Below are positions 10,267-22,230 of a stretch of 64,000 nucleotides of DNA, in pieces. The notes under the pieces were generated by a model. It had not been told where the DNA came from, ran no database searches, and saw nothing but the letters and a program-made list of their open reading frames with translations. The first letter of the stretch is position 1; each line of letters begins with the position of its first letter. This stretch comes from Takakia lepidozioides (taxonomy: Eukaryota > Streptophyta > Takakiopsida > Takakiales > Takakiaceae), in contig CM060733.1 in assembly GCA_030704615.1 (NCBI GenBank), positions 17,546,001-17,610,000 of the forward strand, written 5' to 3'. The position numbers were made by a program, and so were the translations under genes.

Positions 10267-11198
10267 CAACGACGCAATGGCGTGAGCGTATGCTCACGCA
10301 GGAGTGACGTGGCGTGAGCGTGCACCCATGCTGACGTGGCGTGAGCATAATGTCAGCAGGCTGATATATGGCGACAAATGCTGATGTGGCATTGCGCCGT
10401 CATCTGCCACGTCAGCATGAACATGCGCCGCCTATAACTGAGGATGGTCTTATAACCGTGGGATTAATGCAGGGAATCCTTGGCTGAGTACAATGAAGAC
10501 TACAATGGGGCTACAATTGTAGCATCCAACATTGTGCAATTACAAATGTTTCTTTTACAATTACAATGACGAGAAATATCCTCACAAAGTATGCGCCATA
10601 GAGGCTGCCACGGAAATACCTTGCTCCCTCCCCAAATAACAATGAGGGTTAGGATCATCTTCAAAAGATGATTGCAGTGCATAGCGACAGGAAAACATGT
10701 AGACTTCGAAAGGTGCAATGATGCATGTGCTTTTAAAAGTTGCCACAAAAAGCTCACTCAGTATAGTTGGAAGCATAATGGAGGGATAAGGGATGCCATA
10801 TCATTGCACCGCCGACGATGTTGCAAACGAATTGATTGAATTGAATTTCCATGACAATGTTACAAATTGCACATTTCATAGCAAGGTCGTCAACATACCA
10901 CATTGCATAGCAGATGCTACCTATGTGTTGTGTTCCGCTGCAATAGAGTATCGATCTCGTTGAAATCTACGGTTACCAATTCCGCGGCTTTAGGCCCCTT
11001 TCTCCCTGTTCTGTCCGCGGTCATAGGTACGCCCGTGGAAATGACATGGCGAGGCGTGACGTGGCGTCAATCACGCTGGCGAAGACTGCTGACGTGGCGT
11101 CGGACCCTTGAGCCAACGTGGCTAGAACCGGTGACTTGGCGTGAGCTTGGCCGCGCTCACACGCTCACGCGGCCAGGCTCACGCGGAGGCATTCCCCG
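10267..11198. mobile_element. 932-bp non-autonomous Mutator-like element
   Basis: This DNA transposon lies in copia RNase H. Terminus A (tip CAACGACGCAATGGCGTGAG) faces left. About 690 bp from it inward match, inverted, the terminus at 20.66-21.26 kb, including AGCATCCAACATTGTGCAAT. Terminus B (tip at 11,198, GGCTCACGCGGAGGCATTC) matches 41.0-41.12 kb. Both ends are packed with GCGTGAGC/GCTCACGC and TGACGTGGCGTGAGC motifs. It encodes nothing. Removing it and one copy of the 9-bp flank restores the copia reading frame (EAEYR then VLSES). It is an internal-deletion derivative of the 11.6-kb element and would depend on that family's transposase. Confidence 0.9.
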
Positions 11199-11207
11199 AT
11201 ATTCAGC
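11199..11207. repeat. Target-site duplication, right copy (ATATTCAGC)
   Basis: Directly outside terminus B of the 932-bp element; pairs with 10,258-10,266. Confidence 0.8.
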
Positions 11208-12208
11208 TTCCGTTGTGCCTAGAGCAACCGTGGGCTGCAGTTTACTTGACCATTCTATAGGGCCTCCTCCAAGCTTGTGGACAATCCCCAAAATGGGTCT
11301 CCGAGTATCCATGTCCCTACCAAAGTCTGCATCTGCGAATGTCACAAGTTTAAAAGGGCCCTTGCATGGAAATAGAATGCCGTGAGAAGGAGTTCCCTTG
11401 AGATATCTTAGGACTCTCTTAGCTACTATGAGATGAGGCTCTTGTGGGTTTTGTGTGAACCGGCTCAGAGTTCCTACTGCAAAGCTAATGTCAGGTCTGG
11501 AAATAGTTGCAGCGTAAAACAGACTTCCTATCAATGATTGATATAGAACTCGGTCTACCTGCGGGGCTCCCATGTCGGCTTGCAGATTGGTGCTTCTGCA
11601 CATTGGTGTAGACACAGAGTTATAGTCCGTCATGTCAAACCTCTGAAGTATCTTGTGAATGTATCTCTCCTGATGCAGCCAAGTTCCTTCCTTGGTGTAT
11701 TTCAGCTCTGCTTGTAAGTACTGTTCGGCATCCCCAGCTCAATCATTTCGAAATTTTCTTTCAGCTCCCTGATAATTCGATCAATTTCTTCTTGATTGTC
11801 CCTGTGACAATTAAGTCATCCATGTACAAGAGAACAATTGTGTAGCATCCATCCATCAACGAATAATATAGATTATAGTAAGAAGAACTCTTATTGAGTC
11901 CATGGTTCTTCAAGTGAGTGTCTATTCTCTCGTACCAGGCGCGAGGTGCCTGCTTCAGCTCATATAAGGCACGTTCGAGTTTACATACATTTCCCCTGCT
12001 TCCCTTCTCTTCAAAGCCTGGAGGGATTTGCATGTAGATTTCTTTTGAGATCTTCCCATTCAGGAAGGCGGTCTTCACGTCAAGTTGATGGAGCTTCCAC
12101 TGCTTCTTTGCAGCCAAACCTAATATGGCTATGATAGTGCTCCAACAAACTACAGGAGCGTTGGCTGTCCACCATTGCCTCTCTTAATTTTGAACACCCA
12201 CTTCGCAC

Positions 12209-13993
12209 TTATTGGGGACTTTCCATGAGGTAAGTCCATGAGCCTCCAGGTCCGATTTGCCTTGATGGAATCAACTTCGCTTTGTATAGCAGCTCTCCAT
12301 CCCTCGTGCTTGATTGCTTGCTGATAACATTTTGGCTCGACTTCAGGTTCCAAGCTGCATCCAGATTGAGTGCAAAGTAATCCTTAAACCTGATCGAAGG
12401 TCTGCGATCATCTCTCCCTGGAGAGGGGGCCTGTACTGGTGGAGCTTGTGGTTCGACTGGGTTGTCTTCCAAATCCGAGTTGGAGCTGTCACTTTGAACT
12501 CCCTCAGGTTGATTCGCCGCTGGTTCGATATGCTCCTGGGCTGCGTCGTTTTCCCTTCTGTCTATGGTTGGGAAGTGAAGTTCCTCTGGCATCACAACTG
12601 CATCTAGGTGTGCAATTCCCAACTTGGTTTTGTCGCAAACCACATCTCGCGTTGTCACAATTTTCTTTGTCTCATGATTATAGATCATGTAAGCCTTTGA
12701 CTCTTCATCGTAACCCATCAGCAATCCCTTTTGAGTTTTACTGCCCAACTTGTTTCTCTTCATCTTTGGAACATGCATATAACTCAAGCATCCAAAAATT
12801 CTCATATGACTCACTTCTGCCTTCTTCTCATGATACCGTTTGTATGGTGTTACTCCCTTGTTCGCTACTGTAGGGCTACGATTCACTATGTAGTTAGCAG
12901 TGTTAATGGCTTCAGCCCACAAATAGCCAGGAAGCTTACAGTTGGAATCATACTTCTTGCTCTCTCGACGATGGTCATGTTCCGTCGCTCTGCAATTCCG
13001 TTTTGCTCCGGTGTCAGTGCCTGCGTGAGTTGTCTTTGAATGCCATGGAACTCACAGAATTGTTTGAACTCCCCATAGGTGAATTCTCCGCCTCGATCTG
13101 TCCTAAGAGCACCAACTTTGCAGCCGACCTCCTTTTCCGCCATTTCTTTCAAGTATCTAAATTTTTGGAAAGCTTCGGATTTGCTTCCGAGGAAAAATAC
13201 CCAAGACTTCCTATTGTAGTCGTCAGTAAACACTATGATGTATTTCGAGCCGTGTAGGGAAGCAATTGGGAACGACCCCACTAAGTCTGCATGCAGGAGT
13301 TGTAAAGGCTTTGATGCTGCTGGAATTTTTCGGAAACCGTTCGCGTCGCTGTCTACCAGCCAAACAGTGTTCGCAAACCTCCTTGCTGACCTCAAGTCTT
13401 GGCATGCCGGTGACTCTACATTCACGAGATAAGTGACTCAGACCTATGTGGTTTAGATGCCCATACCTCAAATGCATTCTGATCTCTCTCCTTGATATCA
13501 TCTAGGGCCTTTTTGTCGCCTGTCACATGACGAGTGGAGCCAGAGTCCACATACCAGGGCTGGCGCTTTTCACCTTTTTCTACACTGTTTGCAATTTCAG
13601 TGAGAGCTATCTCAATCACCTCAACAGCGTCAGAATATTTCTCATCACTATCCTCTCCCTGGGCTACAAGATTTACGCTAGTGCCCTATTTCTTCGCAGA
13701 GAATTTCTTGCTGCAGTAGCGCGCCGCATGGTCGGGTGAGCCACAAACGTAGTACCTGAAATCTTCACTTGATCGAGTCTGCCAGGTTGAGCTGGAGCTC
13801 CCTCTCCCTCTGGAGCAGTTCAAACCGCTGTTACGTCCTCGCCCACGGCCTCGTCCTCCTCGGCTTCCTCCTCGCCAGGCATGGTCGGCCATATGTAGGT
13901 TTTTAAACTGAGCTGATAAGGCCTCGATGTCTCCGATCTTTTTACGTCGAAGCTCCATTCGATGTATCTCGTTCAGCAACTTGGCTGATACAG
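12209..13993 (-). pseudogene. Copia gag C-terminus, protease and integrase
   Basis: In minus-strand order: the gag end (LLNEIHRMELRRKK near 13,970) with an RGRGRG-rich basic segment, and a degenerate zinc knuckle in which the first Cys is Tyr (YYVCGSPDHAARYC). Next come the protease active site WYVDSGSTRHVTG near 13,560, the GAG-pre-integrase His/Cys segment (HLNHIGLSHL, CEHCLAGRQ), and the integrase core with LLHADLVGSF, RTDRGGEF and NGIAERRN supplying the D, D and E residues. The integrase C-terminal GKxxP-type region reaches 12,209. Several frame changes break it. The N-terminal half of gag is not upstream here; it lies on the plus strand at 36,190-36,776, beyond an inferred inversion breakpoint at 13,994-13,998. 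Confidence 0.93.
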
Positions 13994-13998
13994 CTGCA
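13994..13998. other. Inferred inversion breakpoint 1 (TGCAG microhomology)
   Basis: To the left lies copia gag (minus strand); to the right lies exon 4 of the cargo gene (minus strand), which runs straight into gag sequence without a splice site. The 5-mer TGCAG (minus strand) is shared with breakpoint 2 at 36,776-36,780. Exchanging partners at these 5-mers joins VEALQ in frame to IKSHYDKHVH and joins gag to gag with a one-base frame offset. Confidence 0.8.
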
Positions 13999-16316
13999 AA
14001 GCTTCCACACCTTTTGATGTCTTAAGTTCCTCTGTTGTTGTGCGGTAGTATTCGGATTTCCCCTTCTCAGCTGCCTCTGCCAGTTCTTGCTGCATTGATC
14101 AAAATAGGGATGAGTACAAAACGAAATACAAACATGTATTCAGAAAGACAAGTGAGAACAAGCTCGGCCTTACCGCATACATGTACTCCAGAAACGCCTC
14201 TCGAGTCAAAGAATACCAAGTGCCTGCAGCTCATCATGTTTCGCACTTCTTGATTATATCGGGATGGAGTACTGTGCGAAAATCATCCAGCTTCATCAGA
14301 CCAATCCTCTGAATTCGGAACAGTGTGTGGACCAAGCTTGTTGTCACATGTGATTTCTCTGTCGATCTGCAAAAAGATTGGAAACAATGCATTGGTAAAC
14401 ATCATTTTTTGGTGGGATTAACAAGACATTGGAGAGGCAATGGAGTCTCTAGGATGACATACTTGTTCACGTCGTGCATAGTTGTAAGAAGCCTAGCGAT
14501 GCCCAAAACCATTGCCTCTACAACAACATGCTTGTCTTTGTCTTTCGCATGATGTTTCTGAATGTATCCCATCCATGCCAGCAATCGGTGGTTGTCGTCC
14601 CAGACGTAGAACATGTGGTTGCAGAATTGATGGGTGTTTCTTCCCATCATGAGGCCCAACTCGAACTCCTCATTAACATCCTTCCAACACTCATCCCAGT
14701 TATCTCTGATCTCAGGAGACACTAATGTGCTTTTCCCATTTGTATCCGTCAGTGACACATAAAAAATTTGTGCACCAGGTCTGTATCCATGCACGAAATC
14801 AGTTTCCAATTTTGTTATATCATGGGAAAGAGGGGGACGCACAACAGGCATAGATATCATCCGGCATAGTGGGATGTCCAGACACCCTCCAGAGACGAGC
14901 ATGTCCCTAATAACCTCCTGAGAGTTTACCTTTTGGAATGACATGAGTTCTTTCACCTTGTCAAGGTAGTGCACTTCAGGTTCATGTGCTTCATCGCTAT
15001 TCTCAGAGCTTTTGGCAGACTCGTCCCCATCTCCAGAACCTTTTGCTTCTGTTCCTGTCTGCTTGGATTTCACAGTTTTCTGCACGATCCAATCTGACAG
15101 TGAGTAATGTGCAAATAGTGAACATCGGTACCGACCATCACTCTGTCTCGTCTCAAATCACAGTGAATGGCGGCACTGACATTCACAACCACCTACACAA
15201 CTAAAGTTGATCCAGACGAATGCAAACCAAAACAATATGATTACATAGTGATGGTCGGTACCGACAATCACTATGTTTCTGGGCAAACAAGTACAGAGAG
15301 GTTCTGAGCATTAGCAAACGGCGTTAACGACAATCACAAAACATTGCATTTGAAGGACCTGCTGGATCGGTTTGGTGCAATGAAATATATGTCTAAGTGA
15401 TTGGCGGCAACGACACTCAGTCTAGTTTAGGGTAGAAAGTAAGTGCAGATAAGTCAGAGAGACTCCATTGTGATGATCGTCACAAACAATCACTGTTTCT
15501 TGTCTGTCTCGAACGTATTTTCCAATCGATATTCTACATGAATCTACAGTATGGTCTCCAAATTTGTGATTGGCGGTACCGCCATTCCACTTCTCTAATC
15601 TGTTCAACCTGAAACATAGAAAATGCAATGCGAGACTATATGACTGAATATGCCGACCATCACTCTCTCTCCACGCATACAGGTACATAAAGCTCATGAT
15701 GAGAATCGAATGGCGTTAACGACACTCGCACTACACTAGAATCGAATGCCGTCAATCACAGGTTCCTGCTACAGAATGAAAGAGAATGAGTGCTTGAAAG
15801 GCAATCAGACTGACTCTATGATATGAAGAACAGTGAATGACGGTACCGCCAGTCACAAACTGTTGGTGTGGAAAACCATAAACAGAGGAGTACAAAGCAA
15901 ATCAGCATGGTTTCATAGTGATGGTCGGTACCGACCATCACTTTCTAGGACATTGCACTCACTCTCTTCGTAGATCTGTAAACTGGAAATGGAAGGTAGA
16001 GAACATTTACTGGCGCCTTCTTAGGTTTTGAATTTGGATCCCCTTCTGCAGCTTTTCTCTTCCCTCTCACATCTGCTGGAATTTTTGTCTGCTCTAGGGT
16101 TTGTAGACCTTCTCCCGGTTCAGCGTTCCCCGGACTTCCACCTCCTTCAGTTTCCCTGCGAATTATCTCTGCTTCCACAGTCTGGTTTCCAACGCTCACT
16201 GTTATCTCTGACTGTGTGACAGCTGCAGCCTCATTCTCGGTCTGCTTTTGTGTTGCAGTCTCCGCGTTCACCTGCTGCCTTGGCCCTATGTTCTCCAACA
16301 AACGACGCTTCGTCAT
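13998..16316 (-). pseudogene. Transposon cargo gene, exons 1-4 (methyltransferase-like protein, N-terminal half)
   Basis: Four exons on the minus strand. Exon 1, 16,316-15,963, starts at ATG (MTKRRLLENIGPRQQ) and encodes a low-complexity Gln/Glu/Thr segment ending in a basic stretch. Exon 2, 15,079-14,463, has an acidic Ser/Glu start and then a folded region (LDIPLCRMISMPVVRPP, FYVWDDNHRLLAWMGYIQKH). Exon 3 is 14,366-14,174 and exon 4 is 14,089 to the breakpoint. GT-AG junctions keep phase. Two consecutive TGA codons or paired frameshifts in exon 3 (near 14,236) show decay. The protein continues at 36,781 once the inversion is undone. The fold of this half is unknown. In the original element it is divergent from the transposase, 860 bp away. 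Confidence 0.75.
15100..15945. repeat. Palindrome array in cargo intron 1
   Basis: Intron 1 (15,080-15,962) is filled with about 12 palindromes 40-85 bp apart. The best is a perfect 26-mer at 15,917-15,942, core GATGGTCGGTACCGACCATC. Others lie at 15,118-15,141, about 15,162-15,185, 15,246-15,272, about 15,566-15,592 and about 15,832-15,856. Imperfect ones have GGCGTTAACGAC or GGCGGCAACGAC centres. Spacers look unique, unlike those of the 1.4-3.1 kb array. Confidence 0.85.
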
Positions 16317-17176
16317 TTGCTCTCTTGCTTTGAGTCTCTCTCTAAGGGAAGTAAAATAAAGTGACTTCCTTCTCTTTTGTATCGTAGAAGGAACCCTCTC
16401 CAGCTTGACTACCTCTTTCCTTCTAAGTGCGGAAACTAGAAAGACAAAGTGACTCTCGATTTCTTGCGGAGTTGTGTGCGTTGTGGATTGCCTCTAGAAG
16501 CATCAGATTCCCTCTCGCGTGACCGTTACACAAAGTCGTTCCCTTATTAGTGCACATGCCAGCCATTAGTGGACAGCTGTTCGTTTGCAATGTAATTATC
16601 GATGTCTGATGTGTGTTGCCCAAAATGAACGGCGTGTCGTTTATTTGAACGGTTTCAATAATTGAAAATAACAGCGAATCTCAGACATCTCAGCGCACAA
16701 TCTCAGACAAATAAATGTAAATGAACGAGTGTTTGATGACAATTTTTTGGATATCATACACATTCATCCTTGTTGGCTAACCCCACGTTCGTTTTACAGT
16801 TTGGACTTTCAAGGTGCACATGATCATTGGTAGTAGTATAAAGATGCATTTACTTCATCTGCTATCCCACCCTCAGATCCTGTGGCACGCTTCCGAGAAG
16901 TCGGCTTGTTATTATGTTTATTGATGAGGTTCTAAATAAAGGTTTAACAGCTACTGAAATTGCTCTTAGGGATACTCTGTCTACAGGGCCCACAAAAAAA
17001 GTAATTAAAATGGACGGCTGCATGTCTGGAAGGAATAACAGAATGTGCACAATCATCGTGTAAGCTTTCTCCGCGATATTCTCTACTTATTCTTCAACAG
17101 AGTTATGGAGACCTCAGTCAACAGATTTCACTGAAGATCTGCGATAGCAAGGCATCTTCGTACGAGAGGAAAGAAG
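16317..17176. promoter_or_regulatory. Divergent intergenic region between cargo gene and transposase
   Basis: 860 bp without coding sequence separates the start codons of two divergent genes, so it presumably holds both promoters. A TATA-like TATAAAG lies at 16,837-16,843 on the transposase side. No TATA box is obvious on the cargo side. Confidence 0.4.
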
Positions 17177-20100
17177 ATGGCTTCCTCTGAAGTTGAGTTC
17201 TTCTCTGACGACAAACCAGTGTCGTTCTCCAAGAAAGCCCTTGACAATGGATTCACAATTGTTCTGGAACATGTCTTGGCTACCCGGTTTGAGCTTTAGA
17301 ATGGCTCCATCTTTTTGGAGAAAGAGGTATATGATTTGGAAGGGAAGTTGTTGAAATACTCTTTCCAAAACCGTGATGAGACGGCTCATGTCAGCCAGTG
17401 GAGAGTGCGCCCTAGTCGATACAGAGTATTTGGAGAGCCTCAGCAAAAGTCCCTTGGATCATATGTGACGCCCGGTACTGCTGCCTCAGTTGTTGAAGAC
17501 AAGAGGAAGGTGGTGGTGAAAAAAGAACAGACGTGCTCCACTCCAATCGTTGAGCTTTCGGATTCGTTTGATGATGACATAAGTAAAATTCCAAATCTTG
17601 TCCTTCCTACTGCAGTTGCAGAAGCGGATGAAGAAGAGATTTGTAGTGTCATTCCAAAACTACGAGCGATGGGAGGAATGGCAGGTTTCAAAAGTGAGTT
17701 GCGAGGAATTGATTGGGAATCTTTGAAGCAGGTGCCTGTGAAGTTCTTGCCAGAGACTTTTGATGGCGATATCCTATTGAGCTGCCTCCTCCTCCGCGAG
17801 TTGGATGTGTAACAATCATGATGCATGGAATGGACAAGAAACACGACGGGCACCCGTGGTGTAGAACAAAAACATCCAATATTCAAAATGATGACAAGCT
17901 TGTTTTCAGGAGAATAGTTTGCAATGGACACCTTAGGTGTGATAATTTGAATTGCAGACACTTTCTTCAGTCTAGGGTTCATAATCAAAGCGAGTGGGAC
18001 GGTCTGGCGGAAAATCTGGGACTGCCCCTCTACCGGCAAACACTTTCGTTTACAAATTTTGCAAACTTGTGTCATCCTGCCTAGCGCTGTGCGGAGCAAG
18101 AATGTACTATGTTGTCCACCGTTTGAAAACAATGACAAGAGCTTGTGTGCATTTCGGTTTTCATAACCATCCTGTCTCGAAGGGGGATTACAGGGAGAGT
18201 GTTGAGACAGTATCGAGGTTGATTAAACAGGAGTACGAGAGAAACCCATCCGCAACAACATCTGCAATTGCTCTTGGCGCAAGCAAGTCCTTCTTGAAAG
18301 CCATATTTTGAGTGAAGGGGATTCTGTGGGGACTAAACTTGACTGTGCAGCATTGGACCTGGTCATGGATCATTTCTCCACTTTGAGTTCACCTAACATT
18401 CGGCATCAGATCAACGCATTGAGAATGGGCTCTGGTATCAGAGGCTACATAGACAACATTTTGGAATTGAAACGATTGAGCAAGTACAACTACATCCAGG
18501 ACAATATTTTCCCAGGTCAAGGTGTCCTCAAAGTATTTTTTTTCAAAATGTCGACTGTTGGGGATGGTAGTGGGGTTAGCCTCGTGAAGCGGATGCAGAA
18601 GACTGGGGGCTTGCAGAATTGTTTTCTTATGTTTAATCATGTGAAACGAGTGAAAGATTGGATGACAATGGTTTGTCATGTCTACGATCCAGTGTATCAA
18701 CGAGTTATGACAATTGCAGTTTGTGACATGCAATCCGAGGATACGGAATCCCATAAGCTCATGTGGAATTCCTTGATACGTGTTATGGGCTGCCATCTCC
18801 AAATTTTGCAGGTTTCATGGCGGATAGTGCTCAAGCAAATTTCAATGCTGTACGAATTGTCTTCGGATCGGGCGACCCAAAAGTGCCAATGCCAGGAAGA
18901 GAGCGTACATGTCTATTCCATTGGACACAATCTCTGGATAAACATACAAAGTCGGACATCAAATTAGAGATGCAGACTCGGCACCGTAAATTGTGCAAAA
19001 AGTACAAAGATGCTAGAACAATGAAGGACGCGGACACTTTGTTCCAGACAATTCGTGCCTGGTGGTTCTCTTCTGGAGCTGCATCGCTTGAGAGTATGAG
19101 AGCATTGGAAGATTGGCTGGCGTTTTGGCACTTCCGGTACAGACAGTGGGAAGCAGCCATGACAGTGGTACGGGGCTTATATTTCTTGTTTTATTCATAC
19201 ATTTACTTTCCATATTTTTGACTCCTTGCTTTCTTTATGTTGTTTCCTGTGCACTGTTCTAAAGTATGGTTCTCCACTTTGCAGAACATGTCCATTGAGG
19301 AAATGACGGACATGCCATCTTGCAATTTGGCAGAGACTGTGCACAACGCATGGTTGCAACAGTCTAGGAAACGAGGTCGGGATTTGTATGTGGCAACAAC
19401 AGATGATTTGATACGTGCCTTGCAACAACAAACCCGATACCGTGATTTCTTGCGAGGTGGGGTTGGTGGCAAGGGTCCGGACAAATTGGAGTTGATGTTG
19501 CGTACTGCAAACAGATCTGGGGATCCAAGCAAGATAGCACGGGCGGTGAGCATGTATGCCCAGGGAACGCCACTTGTTTCTAGAGTTCCACATCTTGAAG
19601 GGGAGGAGAGATTCGGCTCGTGTAAGATGAAATTGAACACTCCACCTCGTTCGGATTTCGATTTGCACAGGGCAGACCGTGATAATTTCTCGAAGCCTCG
19701 TGTTCCCCTGCATGACAGATCCATGTCCGGAACCTCCATTCTGGAAGAACCTCCAATACGACGGTAGGCTCCAACATCAAACAGTGCCACTGAAATGGTG
19801 CAGGAGAGAAACAACCCCTTTGATGTGCTTGAGTCCGCATGCCCCGACCACGTTTGGCACATAGAACGCACAAATGCAGGGTCTCGTGTGAAATGTACAG
19901 CGATCAGGGCAACTAATTTCGAGAAGTGCACTTCATCTATATCCAGAGGTGGTGTCCGGAGTCCTGCCCCGACTTTCACGGGTTTGATGCGTCCACACGG
20001 TCAACTTGAAGCCAAGAACCACAAGTTATGGTTTTACGCAGATAATTGTGGCAGATGTGTGCATGGAACTGTGCGTCCTTCCGTAGTGATGAAGCCATCC

Positions 20101-20662
20101 AATTTGGCCCGTCAAGGTGGGAACACATCTCACAAGTCAGGAGATTGCAATGCTGGAGGAGGCAGACTTTTCCCTTGCGAGACAACCCCAACTGCATGCA
20201 TGTGCTACTACTTCTGCGTCCTCTCGGGTCCCTCCGGCAAATCCTCACTTGTGGCCAATCAAACGAGATGGAAAGCTCGTTCGGCGTTTCCCTCCAACCG
20301 CTGAACACTTTGGCAAAGTGGAGTCCGCAAGAATGCTCCAAGCTCGTGTTGGAAGCACCACGGAAATGCCCGATCCAAGATATGGTCGGGTGTACACAAT
20401 GATCACTTCGACATCTGCTGTTCATGACAGGGCCTACGACATCACGGTTTCCAATTTCTCCAATTGCACATGTCCTAATTTTGTGAATATGCTATCAACC
20501 AGTTTGGGCAAGAGAGGTAAATTCATACCCTGTAAACATTTGTATTTCATATTTTTGAAGAGGATGGTTTGCGATCCCAAACGTGACAACTTCGTTCACC
20601 AGGCCACTCTGAGTTTCAACGAGGTCGATACTCTATTGCAGCGGGATACAATACATGGGTAG
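17177..20662 (+). pseudogene. Mutator-like (MULE) transposase with SWIM zinc finger, decayed
   Basis: Starts at ATG 17,177 (MASSEVEFFSDDKP) and ends at TAG 20,660. In order: the N-terminal module shared with the left-edge gene (DKKHDGHPWC, Cys pairs CNGHLRCDNLNC); a core whose candidate acidic residues lie in IAVCDMQSED and FMADSAQANFNAV, then CLFHW, the C-x2-H of MULE transposases; an intron at about 19,169-19,284; an LWFYADNCGRCVHGTV segment; and a SWIM finger NCTCPNF...FIPCKHLYFIF (C-x-C, C-x-H) near 20,460-20,560. Breaks: TAG at 17,297 and 19,765, and frameshifts near 17,768, 18,050, 18,305, 18,780 and 20,100. It would cut and paste elements bearing A and B ends. It is inactive now. The MULE call rests on the SWIM finger, the C-x2-H motif and the 9-bp duplications. 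Confidence 0.88.
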
Positions 20663-21263
20663 CATCAACTATGCAATGTGGTATGTGGACGACCATGCTA
20701 TGAAATGTGTAATTCAAATCAATTCATTTGCAACATCGTCGGCGGTGCAATGATATGGCTTCCAACTATACTGAATGAGCTCTGAGTTGCAACTTTTAAA
20801 AGCACATGCATCATTGCACTGTTCGAAGTCTATATGTCTTCCTGTCGCTATGCACTGCAATCATCTTTTGAAGATGATCCTAACTCTCATTGTTATTTGA
20901 GGATGGAGGAAGGTCTTCCCGTGGCAGCCTCTATGGCGCACACTTTGTGAGGATATTTTCTCGTCCTCGTAATTGTAAAAGTGAAACAAACATTTGTAAT
21001 TGCACAATGTTGGATGCTATAATTGTAGGCCTCATGGTAGTCTTGATTGTATTCAGGCAAGATTCCCTGCATTAATCCCACGGTCATAGGACCATCCTCG
21101 GTTATAGGCGGCGCATGTTAATGCTGACGTGGCAGATGACAACACGGTGTCATGTCATCATTTGCCGCCACATCAGCCTGCTGTCAGCTGGCGTGAACGT
21201 ACGCTCACGCCACATCACTCCTGCGTGAGCGTACGCTCGCGCGCTCACGCCATTGCGTCGTTG
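20663..21263. mobile_element. Terminus A of the 11.6-kb Mutator-like element (tip right)
   Basis: About 600 bp matching, inverted, the A side of the 932-bp element at 10,267-10,960. The tip ends at 21,263 (minus-strand reading CAACGACGCAATGGCGTGAG). It holds GCGTGAGCGTACGCTCACGC and related short inverted repeats within 100 bp of the tip. The transposase stop codon lies immediately inside. Confidence 0.9.
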
Positions 21264-21272
21264 CAAGCTCCT
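21264..21272. repeat. Target-site duplication of the 11.6-kb element, copy 1 (CAAGCTCCT)
   Basis: Reverse complement of AGGAGCTTG at 41,122-41,130, which directly follows terminus B. The two copies are in opposite orientation now because this one lies inside the inverted segment. Confidence 0.85.
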
Positions 21273-22230
21273 ACAGTACTTATTCTCAAATATAGTAGCA
21301 ATTCTATCTCCTTGAGTAGGAACTTATAGCAACCCTTAGATAATCATGAAAATAATACCCATTGTATTCACGGCTTGGACTCCCAATGCGTTCACTGATA
21401 TTAGAACCATCACCAAATTGTGTCTGCCGCTGTGTTAGCATGTCGGTCTGCTTTCACCAAGAGAGAGTTCGACCAACCCTCAATCCACAGAGCCTCTTTT
21501 CTGCACTTATAACTGAGGATTGGTGACCTTGAAATTTTCTGTGCAAACCAGCAATGGAGTAGCTAAGCAGCAATAGCTTCAACCACAGAAGGCTACACCA
21601 CCCACAAGCACCTTTCATATAAAAGCGGACAACCGTGATGCCCTGCAAAAAAAAAAAAAACCTACTGATAGCAATGGTAAACTGCTTATTCACTACGCAC
21701 AGCGAATCGTTACTACTCTAAGCCATTGAAGACAAGACGTATATTCACCATGCATCTCTTGTCACAACCATATGAAGATAGCCTCACCTTACCAAGCCTG
21801 TGCCCCTATGTGAAGATATGAGAACTCCTGCAAGGCTCGTTCTATGCCTATTGGTCAGCCTGCATAGAAACTCCTCTAAATCATAAATGGAAGTTCCCAC
21901 TATCCGATGTTATTGGGACACACTTTCCATAGAATTAACCTCTCTCTCTCTCTCTCTCTCTCTCATTGCACAACGCTAGACCAAACGAAGTAAATAACAT
22001 GATGTGTACATCAGTCGTTACATCGACACCAAGTTTAGAGAATGAGTTGCATAGACTGATCCAGGGCTTGACGGATCCATCCCTTGACTACGATCTAGTG
22101 ACCCACCTACATACATATGCATGCATGCCTATCACCGCATCAATCTTATATCTAGTGGCCAATAGTGGGAATTTTTACTTCTCTTCCTTTGTCGATAATC
22201 TCGTGGAGATTCTTGTGGGCGTTTTGAAGT
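21273..22230. other. No gene; poly-A and (CT)n microsatellite
   Basis: Flanking sequence of the transposon insertion. It holds an A-run near 21,648-21,661 and a (CT)n run at 21,940-21,964. No coding sequence was recognised. Confidence 0.5.

Larger units (their letters stand above)
9919..12360 (-). pseudogene. Copia reverse transcriptase and RNase H, interrupted by a DNA transposon
   Basis: The minus strand carries the 3' half of Ty1/copia pol. RT starts near 12,350 (AKWVFKIKRG), continues with LHQLDVKTAFLNG (first catalytic Asp) and LYELKQAPRAWY, and has the catalytic LLYMDDLIVTG near 11,820. The C-terminal RT and connection region (SLIGSLFYAATISRPDISFA, LRYLKGT) precedes RNase H. RNase H is cut after TTEAEYR near 11,199 and resumes at AEYRVLSESAKN near 10,266, with NQSCIRL and ADILTKPL. 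A 932-bp non-autonomous element with a 9-bp target-site duplication separates the halves. Frameshifts near 12,300, 12,130 and 11,700 also inactivate it. Stop at 9919. Confidence 0.95.
13998..21263 (-). mobile_element. 11.6-kb Mutator-like element, inverted portion
   Basis: Contains cargo exons 1-4, the divergent promoter region, the transposase and terminus A. With 36,776-41,121 it makes one element of about 11,611 bp in pre-inversion order: terminus A, transposase (toward A), cargo gene (toward B), terminus B. The terminal inverted repeats are short and imperfect (about 22 bp, roughly 15 matching, sharing GGCGTGAGC), but the subterminal GTGAGC clusters are dense. Confidence 0.82.

Noticed and set aside
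3664-21263. A single transposon from the lone B end at 3.66 kb to terminus A at 21.26 kb
   Set aside because: The 9 bases outside A (CAAGCTCCT) are not found outside 3,664 but match exactly outside B at 41,121, as the inversion model requires.
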